Assembly: GCF_013044135.1 (NCBI RefSeq)
Contig: NZ_JABEPP010000002.1
Coordinates: 310,001 to 374,000, forward strand
Length of the DNA: 64,000 nucleotides
Origin: Enterovirga aerilata
GTDB taxonomy: Bacteria > Pseudomonadota > Alphaproteobacteria > Rhizobiales > Beijerinckiaceae
Direction of reading: 5' to 3'
Position numbers and translations under genes: made by a program. Positions 1 through 7,973 of the stretch are shown here, one piece after another. Position 1 is the first letter of the stretch. Each line of letters begins with the position of its first letter. The notes beneath the pieces were generated by a model. The model was not told the DNA's origin, ran no database searches, and saw only the letters and a list, made by a program, of their open reading frames with translations.

Positions 1-209
1 AGCTGGCCCTGGATGCGGTCCAGCTCTGGGCGGCCGAGCGCATCAGGGCCGGTGCGGAGCTCGGGCCGGCGCGCCTTGCGCCCCTTGCGGAGCTATGTGA
101 GAAGGTCGCCGACGCTGCGAGGTCGGTCGAAACCTACAACCTCGATCGTCGCCCATTCGTCGTGTCGATGTTCGGGGACTTGGCGGAGGTCGTCCGCGCC
201 GCCGCCTGA
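1..209 (+). CDS. holB: DNA polymerase III subunit delta-prime, C-terminal fragment
   Basis: An open frame enters from the left edge (first full codon at base 3) and stops with TGA at 207-209, giving 68 residues. The visible part is an alpha-helical C-terminus rich in Ala, Leu and Glu with no diagnostic motif. The call rests mainly on gene order: in Hyphomicrobiales the clamp-loader gene holB immediately precedes metG and tatD. The frame is free of stops and ends 27 bases before the metG start, as expected for an operon. Identity is inferred, not proven by the fragment itself. Confidence 0.6.
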   Translation, partial: LALDAVQLWAAERIRAGAELGPARLAPLAELCEKVADAARSVETYNLDRRPFVVSMFGDLAEVVRAAA

Positions 210-236
210 ACCGGCTCGCGCAATCCAAGGTTCGGC

Positions 237-1787
237 ATGGCCGGCGAGCCCTATTACATCACGACCGCGATCTCCTATCCGAACGGCGCGCCGCATATCG
301 GGCACGCCTACGAGGTGATCGCGTCGGACGCGATCGCGCGCTTCAAGCGCCTCGACGGCTTCGACGTGTTCTTCATGACGGGCACGGACGAGCACGGCCT
401 CAAGATCCAGCAGACGGCCACGAAGACCGGCACCACGCCGCAAGCTTTCGTGGACGAGATGGCGCCGAAGTTCCGCGAGATGGCCGATCTCCTGAACTGC
501 TCCTACGACCGCTTCATCCGCACGACGGATGCCGATCACGTCCGCTCCAGCGAGGAGATCTGGCGCCGGATGGAGCGGGCAGGGGACATCTACCTGTCCA
601 AGTATTCGGGCTGGTACTCGGTCCGCGACGAGGCCTATTTCGACGAAAGCGAACTGACGCTGGCGGAGGACGGCACCCGCCGCGCCCCGACCGGAACCCC
701 GGTCGAGTGGGTGGAGGAGGAGAGCTATTTCTTCCGCCTCTCGACCTATGGCGAGCGGCTGCTTGCGCTGTACCGCGAGAACCCAGACTTCATCGGCCCG
801 GACACGCGCCGGAACGAGATCGTGTCCTTTGTCGAGGGCGGCCTGCAGGATCTCTCGATCAGCCGGACGACCTTCGACTGGGGCATCCCGGTCCCCGGCA
901 ATCCGAAGCACGTGATGTATGTCTGGGTCGACGCGCTCACGAACTACATCACCGGAGCCGGCTTCCCCGACGAGGCGAACCCGCGCTGGCGCTACTGGCC
1001 CGCCGACGTCCACGTGATCGGCAAGGACATCGTGCGCTTCCACACGGTGTACTGGCCCGCCTTCCTGATGTCCGCCGGCCTTCCGCTGCCCAAGCGGGTC
1101 TTCGGGCATGGCTTCCTGTTCAATCGCGGGGAGAAGATGTCGAAGTCGGTCGGCAACGTCATCGACCCGGCCTCGCTCGCCTCGGCCTACGGCATCGACC
1201 AGCTCCGGTATTTCCTCCTGCGCGAGGTGCCGTTCGGGCAGGACGGCAACTATTCGCACGAGGCGATCGTGAACCGCATCAACGCGGATCTCGCGAACGA
1301 TCTCGGCAACCTGGCGCAGCGCTCCCTGACGATGGTGGCTCGCAATTGCGGCGGACAGGTGCCCCAGCCAGGCGACTTCACCCATGCCGACCGCACTCTG
1401 ATCGCCCTTGCCGACGCGCTCCCGGAGAAGGCGAGGGCGGCGATGGAGGGCTTCGCCCTTCACGCGATCCTGGCCGAGATCTGGGCGGTGGTCGCCGAGG
1501 CGAACCGGTACTTCGCGTCACAGGAACCCTGGATCCTGCGACAACAGGATCCAGCCCGCATGGGCACCGTGCTCTACGTCACGGCCGAGGTGCTGCGGGA
1601 GATCGGCATCATGGCCCAGCCGTTCGTGCCGAGCGCAGCCGCGCGGCTGCTGGACCTCCTCGCGGTGTCTGAGGAAGCCCGGAGCTTCGACGCGATCGGT
1701 TCCGGGTCGCGACTGCCCGCGGGCACGCCGCTGCCGGCGCCGGCGCCGATCTTCCCGCGCTACGTCGAGCCGGAGGAGGCGGCCTGA
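237..1787 (+). CDS. metG: Methionine--tRNA ligase
   Basis: Class I aminoacyl-tRNA synthetase that charges tRNA-Met in the cytoplasm. The 516-residue product has the HIGH signature at residues 20-23 and KMSKS at about 300-304, with the Rossmann catalytic fold between and an anticodon-binding helical domain after. It lacks the C-terminal dimerisation domain of E. coli MetG, so it is the short form common in alphaproteobacteria. The ATG at 237 gives the expected N-terminus (a [12 protein letters not shown]-type start). tatD begins three bases after its stop codon. Confidence 0.97.
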   Translation: MAGEPYYITTAISYPNGAPHIGHAYEVIASDAIARFKRLDGFDVFFMTGTDEHGLKIQQTATKTGTTPQAFVDEMAPKFREMADLLNCSYDRFIRTTDADHVRSSEEIWRRMERAGDIYLSKYSGWYSVRDEAYFDESELTLAEDGTRRAPTGTPVEWVEEESYFFRLSTYGERLLALYRENPDFIGPDTRRNEIVSFVEGGLQDLSISRTTFDWGIPVPGNPKHVMYVWVDALTNYITGAGFPDEANPRWRYWPADVHVIGKDIVRFHTVYWPAFLMSAGLPLPKRVFGHGFLFNRGEKMSKSVGNVIDPASLASAYGIDQLRYFLLREVPFGQDGNYSHEAIVNRINADLANDLGNLAQRSLTMVARNCGGQVPQPGDFTHADRTLIALADALPEKARAAMEGFALHAILAEIWAVVAEANRYFASQEPWILRQQDPARMGTVLYVTAEVLREIGIMAQPFVPSAAARLLDLLAVSEEARSFDAIGSGSRLPAGTPLPAPAPIFPRYVEPEEAA

Positions 1788-1789
1788 CG

Positions 1790-2599
1790 GTGCTGATCGA
1801 CTCCCACTGCCATCTCGACTTTCCCGATTTCGCCGAGGACCTGCCGGGCGTCATCGCGCGGGCCAAGGCGGCGGGCGTCGGGCGTATGGTGACGATCTCG
1901 ACGCGCGTCGCGAAGGCGGCGACCTACCGGCGGATCGCCGAGGCGCATCCGGAGGTCTTCTTCACGGTCGGCACGCACCCGCACAACGCGGCCGAAGAGC
2001 CGGATGTGCCGGCGGCCGAGATCGTGACCGCCGTCGCGCATCCGAGGTGCATCGCGGTCGGGGAAGCCGGGCTGGATTTCCACTACGACAAGAGCCCGCG
2101 GGACGTGCAGGAGCGCGTCTTCCGCGCCCATATCGCGGCGGCCCGGGAGAGCGGTCTGCCTCTGGTGATCCACGCGCGGGACGCCGACGACGACATGATC
2201 CGGATCCTGACCGAGGAGCACGGGCGAGGGCGCTTCGACGCGGTGCTCCACTGCTTCTCGTCCGGCCGGCGTCTTGCCGAAATCGGGGTTGAACTCGGCT
2301 TCTACGTCTCCTTCTCGGGCATCCTGACCTTCAGGAACTCCGACGAGATCCGGGCGATTGCACGCGAGGTCGTGCCCCGCGATCGCCTCCTCGTCGAGAC
2401 TGATGCGCCCTACCTCGCTCCCGTGCCGTATCGGGGCAAGCGGAACGAGCCTGCCTTCGTGGCGCATACGGCCCGGGTGCTTGCGGACACCAGCGGCGTC
2501 ACCCCCGAAGAGATCGCCGCCGTGACCACCGCAAATTTCGAGCGTCTCTTCAGAAAAGCCGGGCAAGCTTCTGAGACGACGCGGAAATCTGCCGCATGA
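1790..2599 (+). CDS. TatD family metal-dependent hydrolase
   Basis: TIM-barrel amidohydrolase of the TatD/YcfH family; characterised members are 3'-5' exo-DNases acting in DNA repair. It has 269 residues, with the metal-binding HxH at H6/H8, the GEAGLD strand that supplies a metal-binding Glu, the VIHARD strand, and the C-terminal ETDAPYL motif. The start is GTG at 1790, right after the metG stop. The last codons overlap the start of the next gene (ATGA), indicating translational coupling. Confidence 0.93.
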   Translation: MLIDSHCHLDFPDFAEDLPGVIARAKAAGVGRMVTISTRVAKAATYRRIAEAHPEVFFTVGTHPHNAAEEPDVPAAEIVTAVAHPRCIAVGEAGLDFHYDKSPRDVQERVFRAHIAAARESGLPLVIHARDADDDMIRILTEEHGRGRFDAVLHCFSSGRRLAEIGVELGFYVSFSGILTFRNSDEIRAIAREVVPRDRLLVETDAPYLAPVPYRGKRNEPAFVAHTARVLADTSGVTPEEIAAVTTANFERLFRKAGQASETTRKSAA

Positions 2600-3396
2600 G
2601 TTTCAGGCTCACGATTCTGGGCTGCGGCTCGTCGGCCGGTGTGCCGCGCGTCGGCATGGGCTGGGGAGCGGCCGATCCGAACAACCCCAAGAACCACCGG
2701 CGCCGCTGCTCCGTGCTGGTCGAACGGCAGGGTTCAGGCGGCCGGACGAGCGTTCTCATCGACACCTCGCCGGATCTGCGCGAGCAGCTGCTCTCCGCCG
2801 ATGTGCGGCGGCTCGATGCCGTGCTGATCACGCACGATCATGCCGACCACACCCACGGCATCGACGACCTGCGTCCGCTGGTGATCCATATGCGCCGTCG
2901 CATGCCGGTCTTCTCCGATGAAGCCACGAGCCGCGTCCTGCACGAAAGATTCGGCTACTGCTTCGCCACGCCGCCGGGCAGCGACTATCCGCCGATCCTG
3001 GACGATCACCGGATCGATCCGGACGAGCCTGTCGGGATCGAAGGCCCGGGCGGCCGGATCGAGGCGCTGCCCTTCATGGTGGAGCACGGCCGGACTCCGG
3101 CGCTCGGCTTCCGTTTCGGTCCGGTGGCGTATCTGCCCGACGTGAGCGCCGTCCCGGCGAAAGCCAAGGCGCGGCTCGCCAATCTCGACATCCTGATCCT
3201 CGACGCGCTCCGCTACACGCCGCATCCGACGCATTTCTCGGTCGCGGAGGCTCTGGCCTTCATCGCCGAGATCAGGCCGCGACGCAGCGTGCTCACGAAC
3301 ATGCATACGGACATCGACTTCGAGACGATCCGGCGCGAACTGCCGGACGGAGTCGAGCCTGCCTATGACGGGCTGCAACTGGAATGGCCATCCTGA
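2596..3396 (+). CDS. MBL-fold metallo-hydrolase (PhnP-like)
   Basis: Metallo-beta-lactamase-fold phosphodiesterase-like protein of 266 residues. The metal site HxHxDH is visible as HDHADHTHG at residues 80-88, with further His in VEHG and NMHTD near the C-terminus. It resembles the PhnP cyclic phosphodiesterase branch, but its substrate in this tatD-MBL-mazG operon type is unknown. The start overlaps the tatD stop by four bases. It is the last gene before the transposon; in related genomes mazG normally follows. Confidence 0.88.
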   Translation: MSFRLTILGCGSSAGVPRVGMGWGAADPNNPKNHRRRCSVLVERQGSGGRTSVLIDTSPDLREQLLSADVRRLDAVLITHDHADHTHGIDDLRPLVIHMRRRMPVFSDEATSRVLHERFGYCFATPPGSDYPPILDDHRIDPDEPVGIEGPGGRIEALPFMVEHGRTPALGFRFGPVAYLPDVSAVPAKAKARLANLDILILDALRYTPHPTHFSVAEALAFIAEIRPRRSVLTNMHTDIDFETIRRELPDGVEPAYDGLQLEWPS

Positions 3397-3469
3397 ACCG
3401 GGGAGGATCACGGGATCCTGCGATCCTGTCGCTCGCGACGGCATTCCTCTCGCCCACGCCCGTGCTTGG

Positions 3470-3495
3470 GTTCCATAATATATCTTATGCGAATG
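3470..3495 (+). promoter_or_regulatory. AT-rich stretch upstream of the pre-insertion mazG start
   Basis: Within GC-rich DNA there is a short AT-rich run (TTCCATAATATATCTTATG) that could hold a -10 element. Before the transposon arrived it would have lain about 50-60 bases upstream of the mazG ATG. It is therefore a candidate native mazG promoter, now separated from mazG by 12 kb. Evidence is base composition only. Confidence 0.25.
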
Positions 3496-3521
3496 GCCGG
3501 CAGACGGCTCCCCTGCCGTGG

Positions 3522-3526
3522 ATCCT
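3522..3526. repeat. Target-site duplication, left copy
   Basis: ATCCT directly precedes the left tip TGTCG and is identical to the five bases after the right tip. Removing the element and one copy restores a continuous MBL-mazG intergenic sequence. Confidence 0.9.
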
Positions 3527-3576
3527 TGTCGTGATTTTCTGATTCCTGCACTGGGCGACCTTTAATTCTGCATTGG
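3527..3576 (+). repeat. Left transposon end: tip and two TnsB-type sites
   Basis: After the TGTCG tip come two copies of the end repeat in the same orientation: TGATTCCTGCACTGGG at 3540-3555 and TTAATTCTGCATTGG at 3562-3576. Tn7-family ends carry several such TnsB binding sites; the role here is by analogy. The next sites lie about 600 bases further in, beyond two small genes. Confidence 0.85.
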
Positions 3577-3607
3577 CCCGGATGGCTGCCCTACCCAGCG
3601 GCCGCCG

Positions 3608-3877
3608 CTACCGATGCGAAACCTCGATCAGCTTCCCGCCGAACTGCTCCCGGAATGCCATGGCTGCGTCCCGGTCCTCGAAACACCACCGCGTTGCGTC
3701 GCTGACTGATCCGGCCCGTCTTGCCGACCTGGGCCGCGGAGCATGCTCTCGGACCCAGCCCGTGATCGCTTCCAGCCGTCGCCCGAAGCCATTCCAAGGC
3801 ACCTCGATCTCGACTTGGTATGGCCAGCCGACATCGATCACGGACGGTCTCAGCGTACCCTTCGCATAGTTGGGCAT
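3608..3877 (-). CDS. Conserved small hypothetical protein within the transposon left end
   Basis: 89 residues, soluble, with a VGWPYQVEIEVP opening segment, several Trp and a WCFEDRDAA motif near the C-terminus. I do not recognise a named domain; it resembles short hypothetical proteins often found beside mobile elements in alphaproteobacteria, from memory only. Its ATG overlaps the stop of the upstream gene (ATGA), so the two are co-translated. The pair sits between the outer and inner TnsB-type repeats, an unusual place for cargo. Function unknown. Confidence 0.6.
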   Translation of the reverse strand: MPNYAKGTLRPSVIDVGWPYQVEIEVPWNGFGRRLEAITGWVREHAPRPRSARRAGSVSDATRWCFEDRDAAMAFREQFGGKLIEVSHR

Positions 3878-4086
3878 CAGGCTCGGCGCCGGAGTACCAG
3901 CTTCGGAATGCCTCCGCGGACAAAGCCGTGGCTGACCGACGCTTCGAAGTCACCGGCAAAGATGGAGATGTCGTGGAGCAGCGCACGTACTGCTTCCCGG
4001 GCATCGCCGCCGAACTCGGCTATTACGGCATCAACGTCGTCATCGGTCGGAAAGGCCTCGTCGGTCTGTTCAGGCTCATCGGGCAT
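3877..4086 (-). CDS. Conserved small acidic hypothetical protein
   Basis: 69 residues. The ATG at 4086 is chosen over a further-upstream start because GAGGA lies about eight bases before it and because the predicted protein then begins with an acidic MPDEPEQTDEAFP segment. The centre (VIAEFGGDAREAVRALLHD) is helical and the end carries HGFVRGG. No named domain is recognised. It is the first gene of a two-gene unit coupled to the 89-residue protein by an ATGA overlap. A toxin-antitoxin or accessory role cannot be told from sequence. Confidence 0.6.
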   Translation of the reverse strand: MPDEPEQTDEAFPTDDDVDAVIAEFGGDAREAVRALLHDISIFAGDFEASVSHGFVRGGIPKLVLRRRA

Positions 4087-4171
4087 GGCTGTCCTCGGAG
4101 AGAGAACAGAATAGGAACATTCCGAGCGACGTCCAGCCCCGAAAATGGGCCGGACGCCTTGCCGATGCCGA

Positions 4172-4382
4172 TGAAACCTGCACGGCGTGGCCGTCGGGAG
4201 AGCTGAAACCTGCACTGAGAGCACGCTCCGTGGTGCAGGAATCGTCCTAATTTGCCACCGACCGCGCTCTACGACGCAGGGCTAACGGGCCGTCCGGCGT
4301 CGGGGTTGATTTCTGCATTGCCGGGCAACGGCAAGGGTAGAAATCTGCACTGCGCGACAAACGCCGGCTGATTTCTGCACTA
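4172..4382. repeat. Inner array of six TnsB-type repeats
   Basis: Six further copies of the end repeat lie here: TGAAACCTGCACGG (4172), TGAAACCTGCACTG (4204), an inverted GTGCAGGAATC (4233-4243), TGATTTCTGCATTG (4307), AGAAATCTGCACTG (4339) and TGATTTCTGCACTA (4369). Five point inward like the tip copies and one is inverted. No gene is seen between 4087 and 4418, so this 332-base stretch appears to be transposon end DNA. The spread suggests the left end was enlarged by insertion of the 3608-4086 genes. Confidence 0.75.
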
Positions 4383-4418
4383 CGCGAGCGACGGGAGCAT
4401 CCGGGACGGTAGGGGCCG

Positions 4419-5147
4419 TCACTCCGCCGGGGCGAGGTGGGCATGACCGCCCTGCCCTCGGTATTCGGCCCAGGCCTGGCGCAGGATTTGGACCGAGGAG
4501 GTCAGGAAGATGCCGGCCATCACGGCTGCCACGAGCAGGTCCGGCCAGGCCGTCGACGTGCCCCAGACGCCCAGCGCCGCGATCATGACGACCACGTTGC
4601 CGATGGCGTCGTTCCGCGAGCACAGCCACACGGACCGGACGTTCGCGTCCCCGTCCTTGTATCGCCGGAGAAGGAGCACGGAGAGCAGGTTGGCCCCGAG
4701 CGCCAAGAAGCCGATGACGCCCATGACCTCGGCCTTGGGGACGCCGAGAACCAGGGTCTGGTAGACGGTCGATCCAAACACCCAGAACGCCATGGCGCTA
4801 AGCGAGAGGCCCTTGAACAGCGCCGCGCTAGCCCGGACCTTGAGGCTCGCTCCGATCACGGCGAGGCTCAACCCGTACGTCACCGTGTCACCCAGGAAGT
4901 CGAGCGCGTCGGCCTTGAGCGCCTGGGAGCCGGCGAGTTGACCCGCCGCCATCTCGGTCACGAACATGGCCGCGTTCACTCCGATGACGGTCCAGAGCAC
5001 CCGCTTGTAACGCGGGTCCACGCCATCAAAGATCGGCACCCCGCCGGAGCAGCCGCAGGCGTCGGCCGCACGCTCTGCCGCCTCAGGCAGCTGAAGCGCG
5101 GGTGGAGTGCAGCAGGACGCGGTCGAACCGCAGCAATCGTCTGCCAT
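4419..5147 (-). CDS. Cation diffusion facilitator (CDF) heavy-metal transporter
   Basis: Inner-membrane metal/proton antiporter of 242 residues with about five or six TM helices. The TM2 motif ADALDFLGD supplies D80, D83 and D87 of a metal site; the TM5 position usually occupied by HxxxD reads D180-AIG-N184, which hints at altered metal preference. The N-terminal tail is Cys-rich (C5, C6, C12, C13, C31, C33), as in metal-sensing or metal-handoff tails. The ATG at 5147 is preferred to one at 5168 because the upstream one has no ribosome binding site and lies just after the predicted transcription start. It is divergent from a ZntR/CadR-like MerR regulator. Substrate is inferred as a divalent soft metal (Cd, Zn, Co or Pb). 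Confidence 0.83.
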   Translation of the reverse strand: MADDCCGSTASCCTPPALQLPEAAERAADACGCSGGVPIFDGVDPRYKRVLWTVIGVNAAMFVTEMAAGQLAGSQALKADALDFLGDTVTYGLSLAVIGASLKVRASAALFKGLSLSAMAFWVFGSTVYQTLVLGVPKAEVMGVIGFLALGANLLSVLLLRRYKDGDANVRSVWLCSRNDAIGNVVVMIAALGVWGTSTAWPDLLVAAVMAGIFLTSSVQILRQAWAEYRGQGGHAHLAPAE

Positions 5148-5159
5148 CGCAGGCCCTTT

Positions 5160-5212
5160 CGTCTCCATGGAAAGGGGTCTACGGCCTCTAGCGACTAGAG
5201 GGGCAAGCGGAA
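5160..5212 (-). promoter_or_regulatory. MerR-type operator and 19-bp-spaced promoter for the CDF gene
   Basis: A perfect 7-3-7 dyad, CCTCTAG-CGA-CTAGAGG, lies at 5185-5201 between the divergent genes. Read on the - strand it sits between TTGCCC (-35) and TAGACC (-10) with a 19-base spacer, the stretched spacing typical of MerR-family promoters that need the regulator to untwist DNA. The dyad resembles CadR/PbrR/ZntR operators. Metal induction of the transporter is inferred. Confidence 0.8.
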
Positions 5213-5213
5213 A

Positions 5214-5639
5214 GTGGACATCTCTATCGGGGAGCTGTCACGCCGGGCCGGCGTGAAGGTGCCGACGATCAGGTACTACGAGCAGGTGGGGCTCATGCCC
5301 CTGCCCTCCCGGAGCGAGGCTCAGCAGCGGCGCTACGGCGAGCCCGAGGTGGCCCGCCTCAACTTCATCCGGCACGCCCGGGAGCTCGGCTTCGAGATGG
5401 ACGCGATCCGCGAACTCCTCGCGCTCTCGTCCGATCCGGAGAGGCCGTGCGGCGACGTCGACAGGATCGCCAGGCGTCACATGGCCGAGGTCGAGAAACG
5501 GATCAGGAAGCTGACCGCCCTTCGCGGCGAGCTCCGTCGGATGATCGGCGAGTGCGGTCAGGGCCGGGTAGGCGAATGCCGCGTCATCCAGACGCTAGCC
5601 GACCCAAGCCACGATCACGGGCGGCTCGCCGACCACTGA
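5214..5639 (+). CDS. MerR family heavy-metal-responsive regulator (ZntR/CadR-like)
   Basis: DNA-binding activator of 141 residues. The N-terminal winged helix (ISIGELSRRAGVKVPTIRYYE, residues 3-23) is standard MerR, followed by a long dimerisation helix. Cys at 79, 114 and 122 and a His-rich tail match the metal-binding layout of ZntR/CadR sensors: one Cys before the dimer helix and a CxxxxxxxC loop after it. The start is GTG at 5214, 12 bases after the operator dyad. It most likely controls the divergent CDF transporter. Confidence 0.88.
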   Translation: MDISIGELSRRAGVKVPTIRYYEQVGLMPLPSRSEAQQRRYGEPEVARLNFIRHARELGFEMDAIRELLALSSDPERPCGDVDRIARRHMAEVEKRIRKLTALRGELRRMIGECGQGRVGECRVIQTLADPSHDHGRLADH

Positions 5640-5645
5640 AACGAC

Positions 5646-5669
5646 GAAGCCGCCCGAGAGGGCGGCTTC
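5646..5669. terminator. Bidirectional stem-loop between convergent genes
   Basis: A perfect 10-bp stem (GAAGCCGCCC / GGGCGGCTTC) with a GAGA loop lies seven bases after the merR stop and 20 bases beyond the stop of the convergent small peptide gene. There is no strong U tract on the + strand. Confidence 0.65.
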
Positions 5670-5688
5670 GAGGAACTTCGGCGGGGCC

Positions 5689-5769
5689 TCAGGGGCAGCC
5701 GGGGCAGCAAGCGAGAGCCGGGGCTGCCATCACCATCAGCGTGGTGAGCGTCATCGCGACGAGCTTCAT
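5689..5769 (-). CDS. 26-residue secreted Cys-rich peptide
   Basis: The frame encodes a Lys-containing start, a hydrophobic core and an APALA signal-peptidase I site, leaving a predicted mature peptide of only six residues, CCPGCP. GGAGA lies just before the ATG, giving a convincing start. It sits tail-to-tail with the merR gene and near the CDF transporter whose own N-terminus is Cys-rich, so a role in periplasmic metal binding is a possible but unproven guess. It could also be a processed signal-like peptide or a leader. No known family is recognised. Confidence 0.5.
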   Translation of the reverse strand: MKLVAMTLTTLMVMAAPALACCPGCP

Positions 5770-6015
5770 GTCATTCTCCGGTGGTGCGCCAAGCTATCAT
5801 GAGAACGGCGGATCGAGCCAGAGGAGCGAGCGCTGGGCGTCCGTTCATTGCCGGAACGAACCTGAGGCAAGTAAGGCGCGGGCTCGACGGCACCGGAGCG
5901 TAAGGGAGCCGGTACGATGACGATCAGGGAGTACGGACCGCCCTAAAGGCCGGGATGGAGTGCTCTTCCCTTGCAGACGAATTACCTTGGCCAGGGCGGA
6001 AACCAGAGGGAAGAG

Positions 6016-6372
6016 ATGAACCTGAAGATCCTGTCGGTCAAAGAGAAGGGTGACGCGATCAAGGAGTACGTGCTGCTCGAAGTGACCGGGGATTGCGACG
6101 TGGGGTGCTACGGTCTCGCCGACACCACGTTCGTCAATGAGAAGGCGGTGTCGAACAGGTTGCGGCACTTCTACTGGTTTCCCGACCGGTCAGTGAAGAA
6201 GGGAGACCGGGTGGTTCTCCGGACCGGGAAGGGTAAGCACGACCAGTACCAGGACGGCGCCGGCAGGAACGTGCACCGCTTCTACTGGGGCCTCGATGTG
6301 CCTGTCTGGAATGACACGGGTGACGCCGCCGTCCTGTTCGAGATCAAGACCTGGAAGTTCACGACCGCCTAG
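6016..6372 (+). CDS. Lamin-tail-domain-like hypothetical protein
   Basis: 118 residues. The ATG at 6016 is preferred to 5971 because AGGGAAGAG precedes it. The second half has the look of a lamin-tail (LTD) immunoglobulin-like fold: KKGDRVVLRTGKG in the middle, then HRFYWG, and a VWNDTGDAAVLFE strand near the end, where LTD proteins carry a VWNN-G-D-A-L pattern. No signal peptide is visible, so it is probably cytoplasmic. It is flanked by the metal genes and by about 780 bases of gene-free DNA. Function unknown; fold assignment is by eye. Confidence 0.55.
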   Translation: MNLKILSVKEKGDAIKEYVLLEVTGDCDVGCYGLADTTFVNEKAVSNRLRHFYWFPDRSVKKGDRVVLRTGKGKHDQYQDGAGRNVHRFYWGLDVPVWNDTGDAAVLFEIKTWKFTTA

Positions 6373-7151
6373 TCCCGGCTGCGGCAGGCTCCGGCCAGGA
6401 GCTCGTTAACCGGGACAGCAGGGCGAAGCTGCGGACACCCGGGCTTTCCTGCTATCATTCGCATTCATTCGATCTCGATCAGAAACCAGGCGCGTCCGAA
6501 GCCGGCAGTGCGGAGGTGTTCCCATGTCCGAGATGGTCTGCTGATCCCGAGCTTCGGCCGCCCGAATTTCCCGCGATAGATCCCAGGGCGCCGAAAAACT
6601 GCATTTCGCGGCGAACGGTCGCGGGGTCGTTTCGAGGCTTTTTGGTCGGCCACGAATCGACGGCGGTGGATTCGCCGAAAACCTTCCTATCCGCGAATTC
6701 GGCCGGTCGCTCACCTAAAAACTCGCGGCGGCGGCTGAGACACACCTGGCGAGCAGAGTCAAATCGGCCCGTCGAAACGAGCGCTTTCGGGGCTGTTTAC
6801 AACGACTTACGACGCGTCCAGGCTGCTCTGCGTGAAAGCCGGAGACGAGGACGTCGTCCCGTTCGGAAAGGAGAGGCAAGGCCTAGAAAAGCGAAACCCG
6901 CCCACGGGAAGAACCCGGAGCGGGAAGCGCCAGAACGAAAGACCCCGAAAACGCGGCCGGCCACCCTTCGAAAAGCGCCGGTTCACGTTCAAATGTCTCA
7001 AGCCCTGAGATGACCCTGCCCGATCGATTTCGGTCTGGCAAGGTCCCTCGGGGCCGTTCAGCCTCCCCTCCCCGTCCCGTCGGGCTCCCCATCGACCACG
7101 GGTCGCGTCGCGACCTAGCCGCGAACCCGCGTTCGCGGAGGGAGTACCCGC
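6373..7151. other. Gene-free stretch upstream of tnsA
   Basis: No frame here has both a credible start and protein-like composition; the longest frames are Arg/Pro-rich shadows. The part from about 6580 to 6790 is less GC-rich than its neighbours. Bases 6739-7011 can be read in frame 1 as a stop-free stretch ending in an AT-hook-like KRGRPPF, but it lacks a good start. The region may hold the tns promoter or a small RNA; nothing specific is identified. Confidence 0.4.
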
Positions 7152-7973
7152 ATGCCGAAGCTTCAGCCGCCCCCCGAGTGGGAGGGCGAAGGCGTCGTAT
7201 TGGCCGAAGAGACCTGGGTCGAGATCGCACCCGGCATCGAGCGGTTCGCGCTTCCCGACGGGGAGCCCGTTCGTCGCATCGTGACGGGCCGCCGCAACCG
7301 CAAGGTTGGCGCCCACTACAGCTGGAAGGTCCGTCGCCACGTCGTCGTGGAGTCGAACCCGGAGGATCGGGCGGCCCGCCTCCTCGATTGCCACCCGGAC
7401 GTGGTCGACATCCACGCCCAGCCCGAGACGCTCAGGATCACGGTCGGCAGCAAGAAGGTCCGCTACACGCCCGACCTGCTCGCCACCTTCAGGAACTGGC
7501 GTGAGGTGCGCTTCGAGGTCAAGCGCTGGGAAGACCTGCACCCGCCCCGGCCGGAGAGCCCCGCCGACGAGCGAGGCTGGTTCGTCTGGGAAAAGGCGAG
7601 GAAGGCCCGCGCCAAGCTGAGGCTCGTCCGTGCCGCCTACCGCCGCGTCGGGCTCGTCTGGCTTCCGCTCCTGGACACGGCCATGGACGACATGGCCGAC
7701 CCCGAGAGCGTGGACGAGATCATCTCGAACGGCGGGCGCCACCTCGACGAGGACGACCGTCACCGCCTCCGTGACCACCTGCTCGCCTCGGGGGGAACCT
7801 CTCCGCTCGGACGCTGTGCCGAGATCGTCCGGAACAGCGACTACCCGGCCGGCGCCGTGCTGGCGCGGGTCATCGACGCGGGCCTCGCCGTCGATCTCCT
7901 CGGACCAATCGACCTCGACACCCCGATCCGCCTCGCCGACCCCGTATCGCAGCGGAGGGCCACCCGTGACTGA
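7152..7973 (+). CDS. tnsA: TnsA-like transposon endonuclease
   Basis: Restriction-endonuclease-fold nuclease that cuts the 5' strands at the transposon ends, working with TnsB to release the element by cut-and-paste. The 273-residue protein shows the catalytic pattern of the family: a Glu in VESNPED (E67 or E71), D108 in YTPDLL, and E122-x-K124 in RFEVKRW. A C-terminal helical region follows, expected to contact TnsC. Presence of TnsA separates this element from Tn5053/Tn402 types, which lack it. The stop overlaps the tnsB GTG start. Confidence 0.88.
   Translation: MPKLQPPPEWEGEGVVLAEETWVEIAPGIERFALPDGEPVRRIVTGRRNRKVGAHYSWKVRRHVVVESNPEDRAARLLDCHPDVVDIHAQPETLRITVGSKKVRYTPDLLATFRNWREVRFEVKRWEDLHPPRPESPADERGWFVWEKARKARAKLRLVRAAYRRVGLVWLPLLDTAMDDMADPESVDEIISNGGRHLDEDDRHRLRDHLLASGGTSPLGRCAEIVRNSDYPAGAVLARVIDAGLAVDLLGPIDLDTPIRLADPVSQRRATRD

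Noticed and set aside
93-1463. Long - strand frame over metG
   Set aside because: Typical antisense open frame in GC-rich coding DNA; metG has all its signature motifs.
4351-4360. GCGCGACAA resembling the right tip, as a possible nested element end
   Set aside because: The distance and orientation of the adjacent repeat do not match a true tip, and no flanking duplication is seen.
4437-5198. Long + strand frame over the CDF gene
   Set aside because: Antisense shadow of a transporter with clear family motifs; rich in Arg, Gly and His.
6739-7011. Possible small AT-hook protein in frame 1
   Set aside because: No ATG, GTG or TTG with a ribosome binding site near its beginning; composition drifts to Arg-rich.
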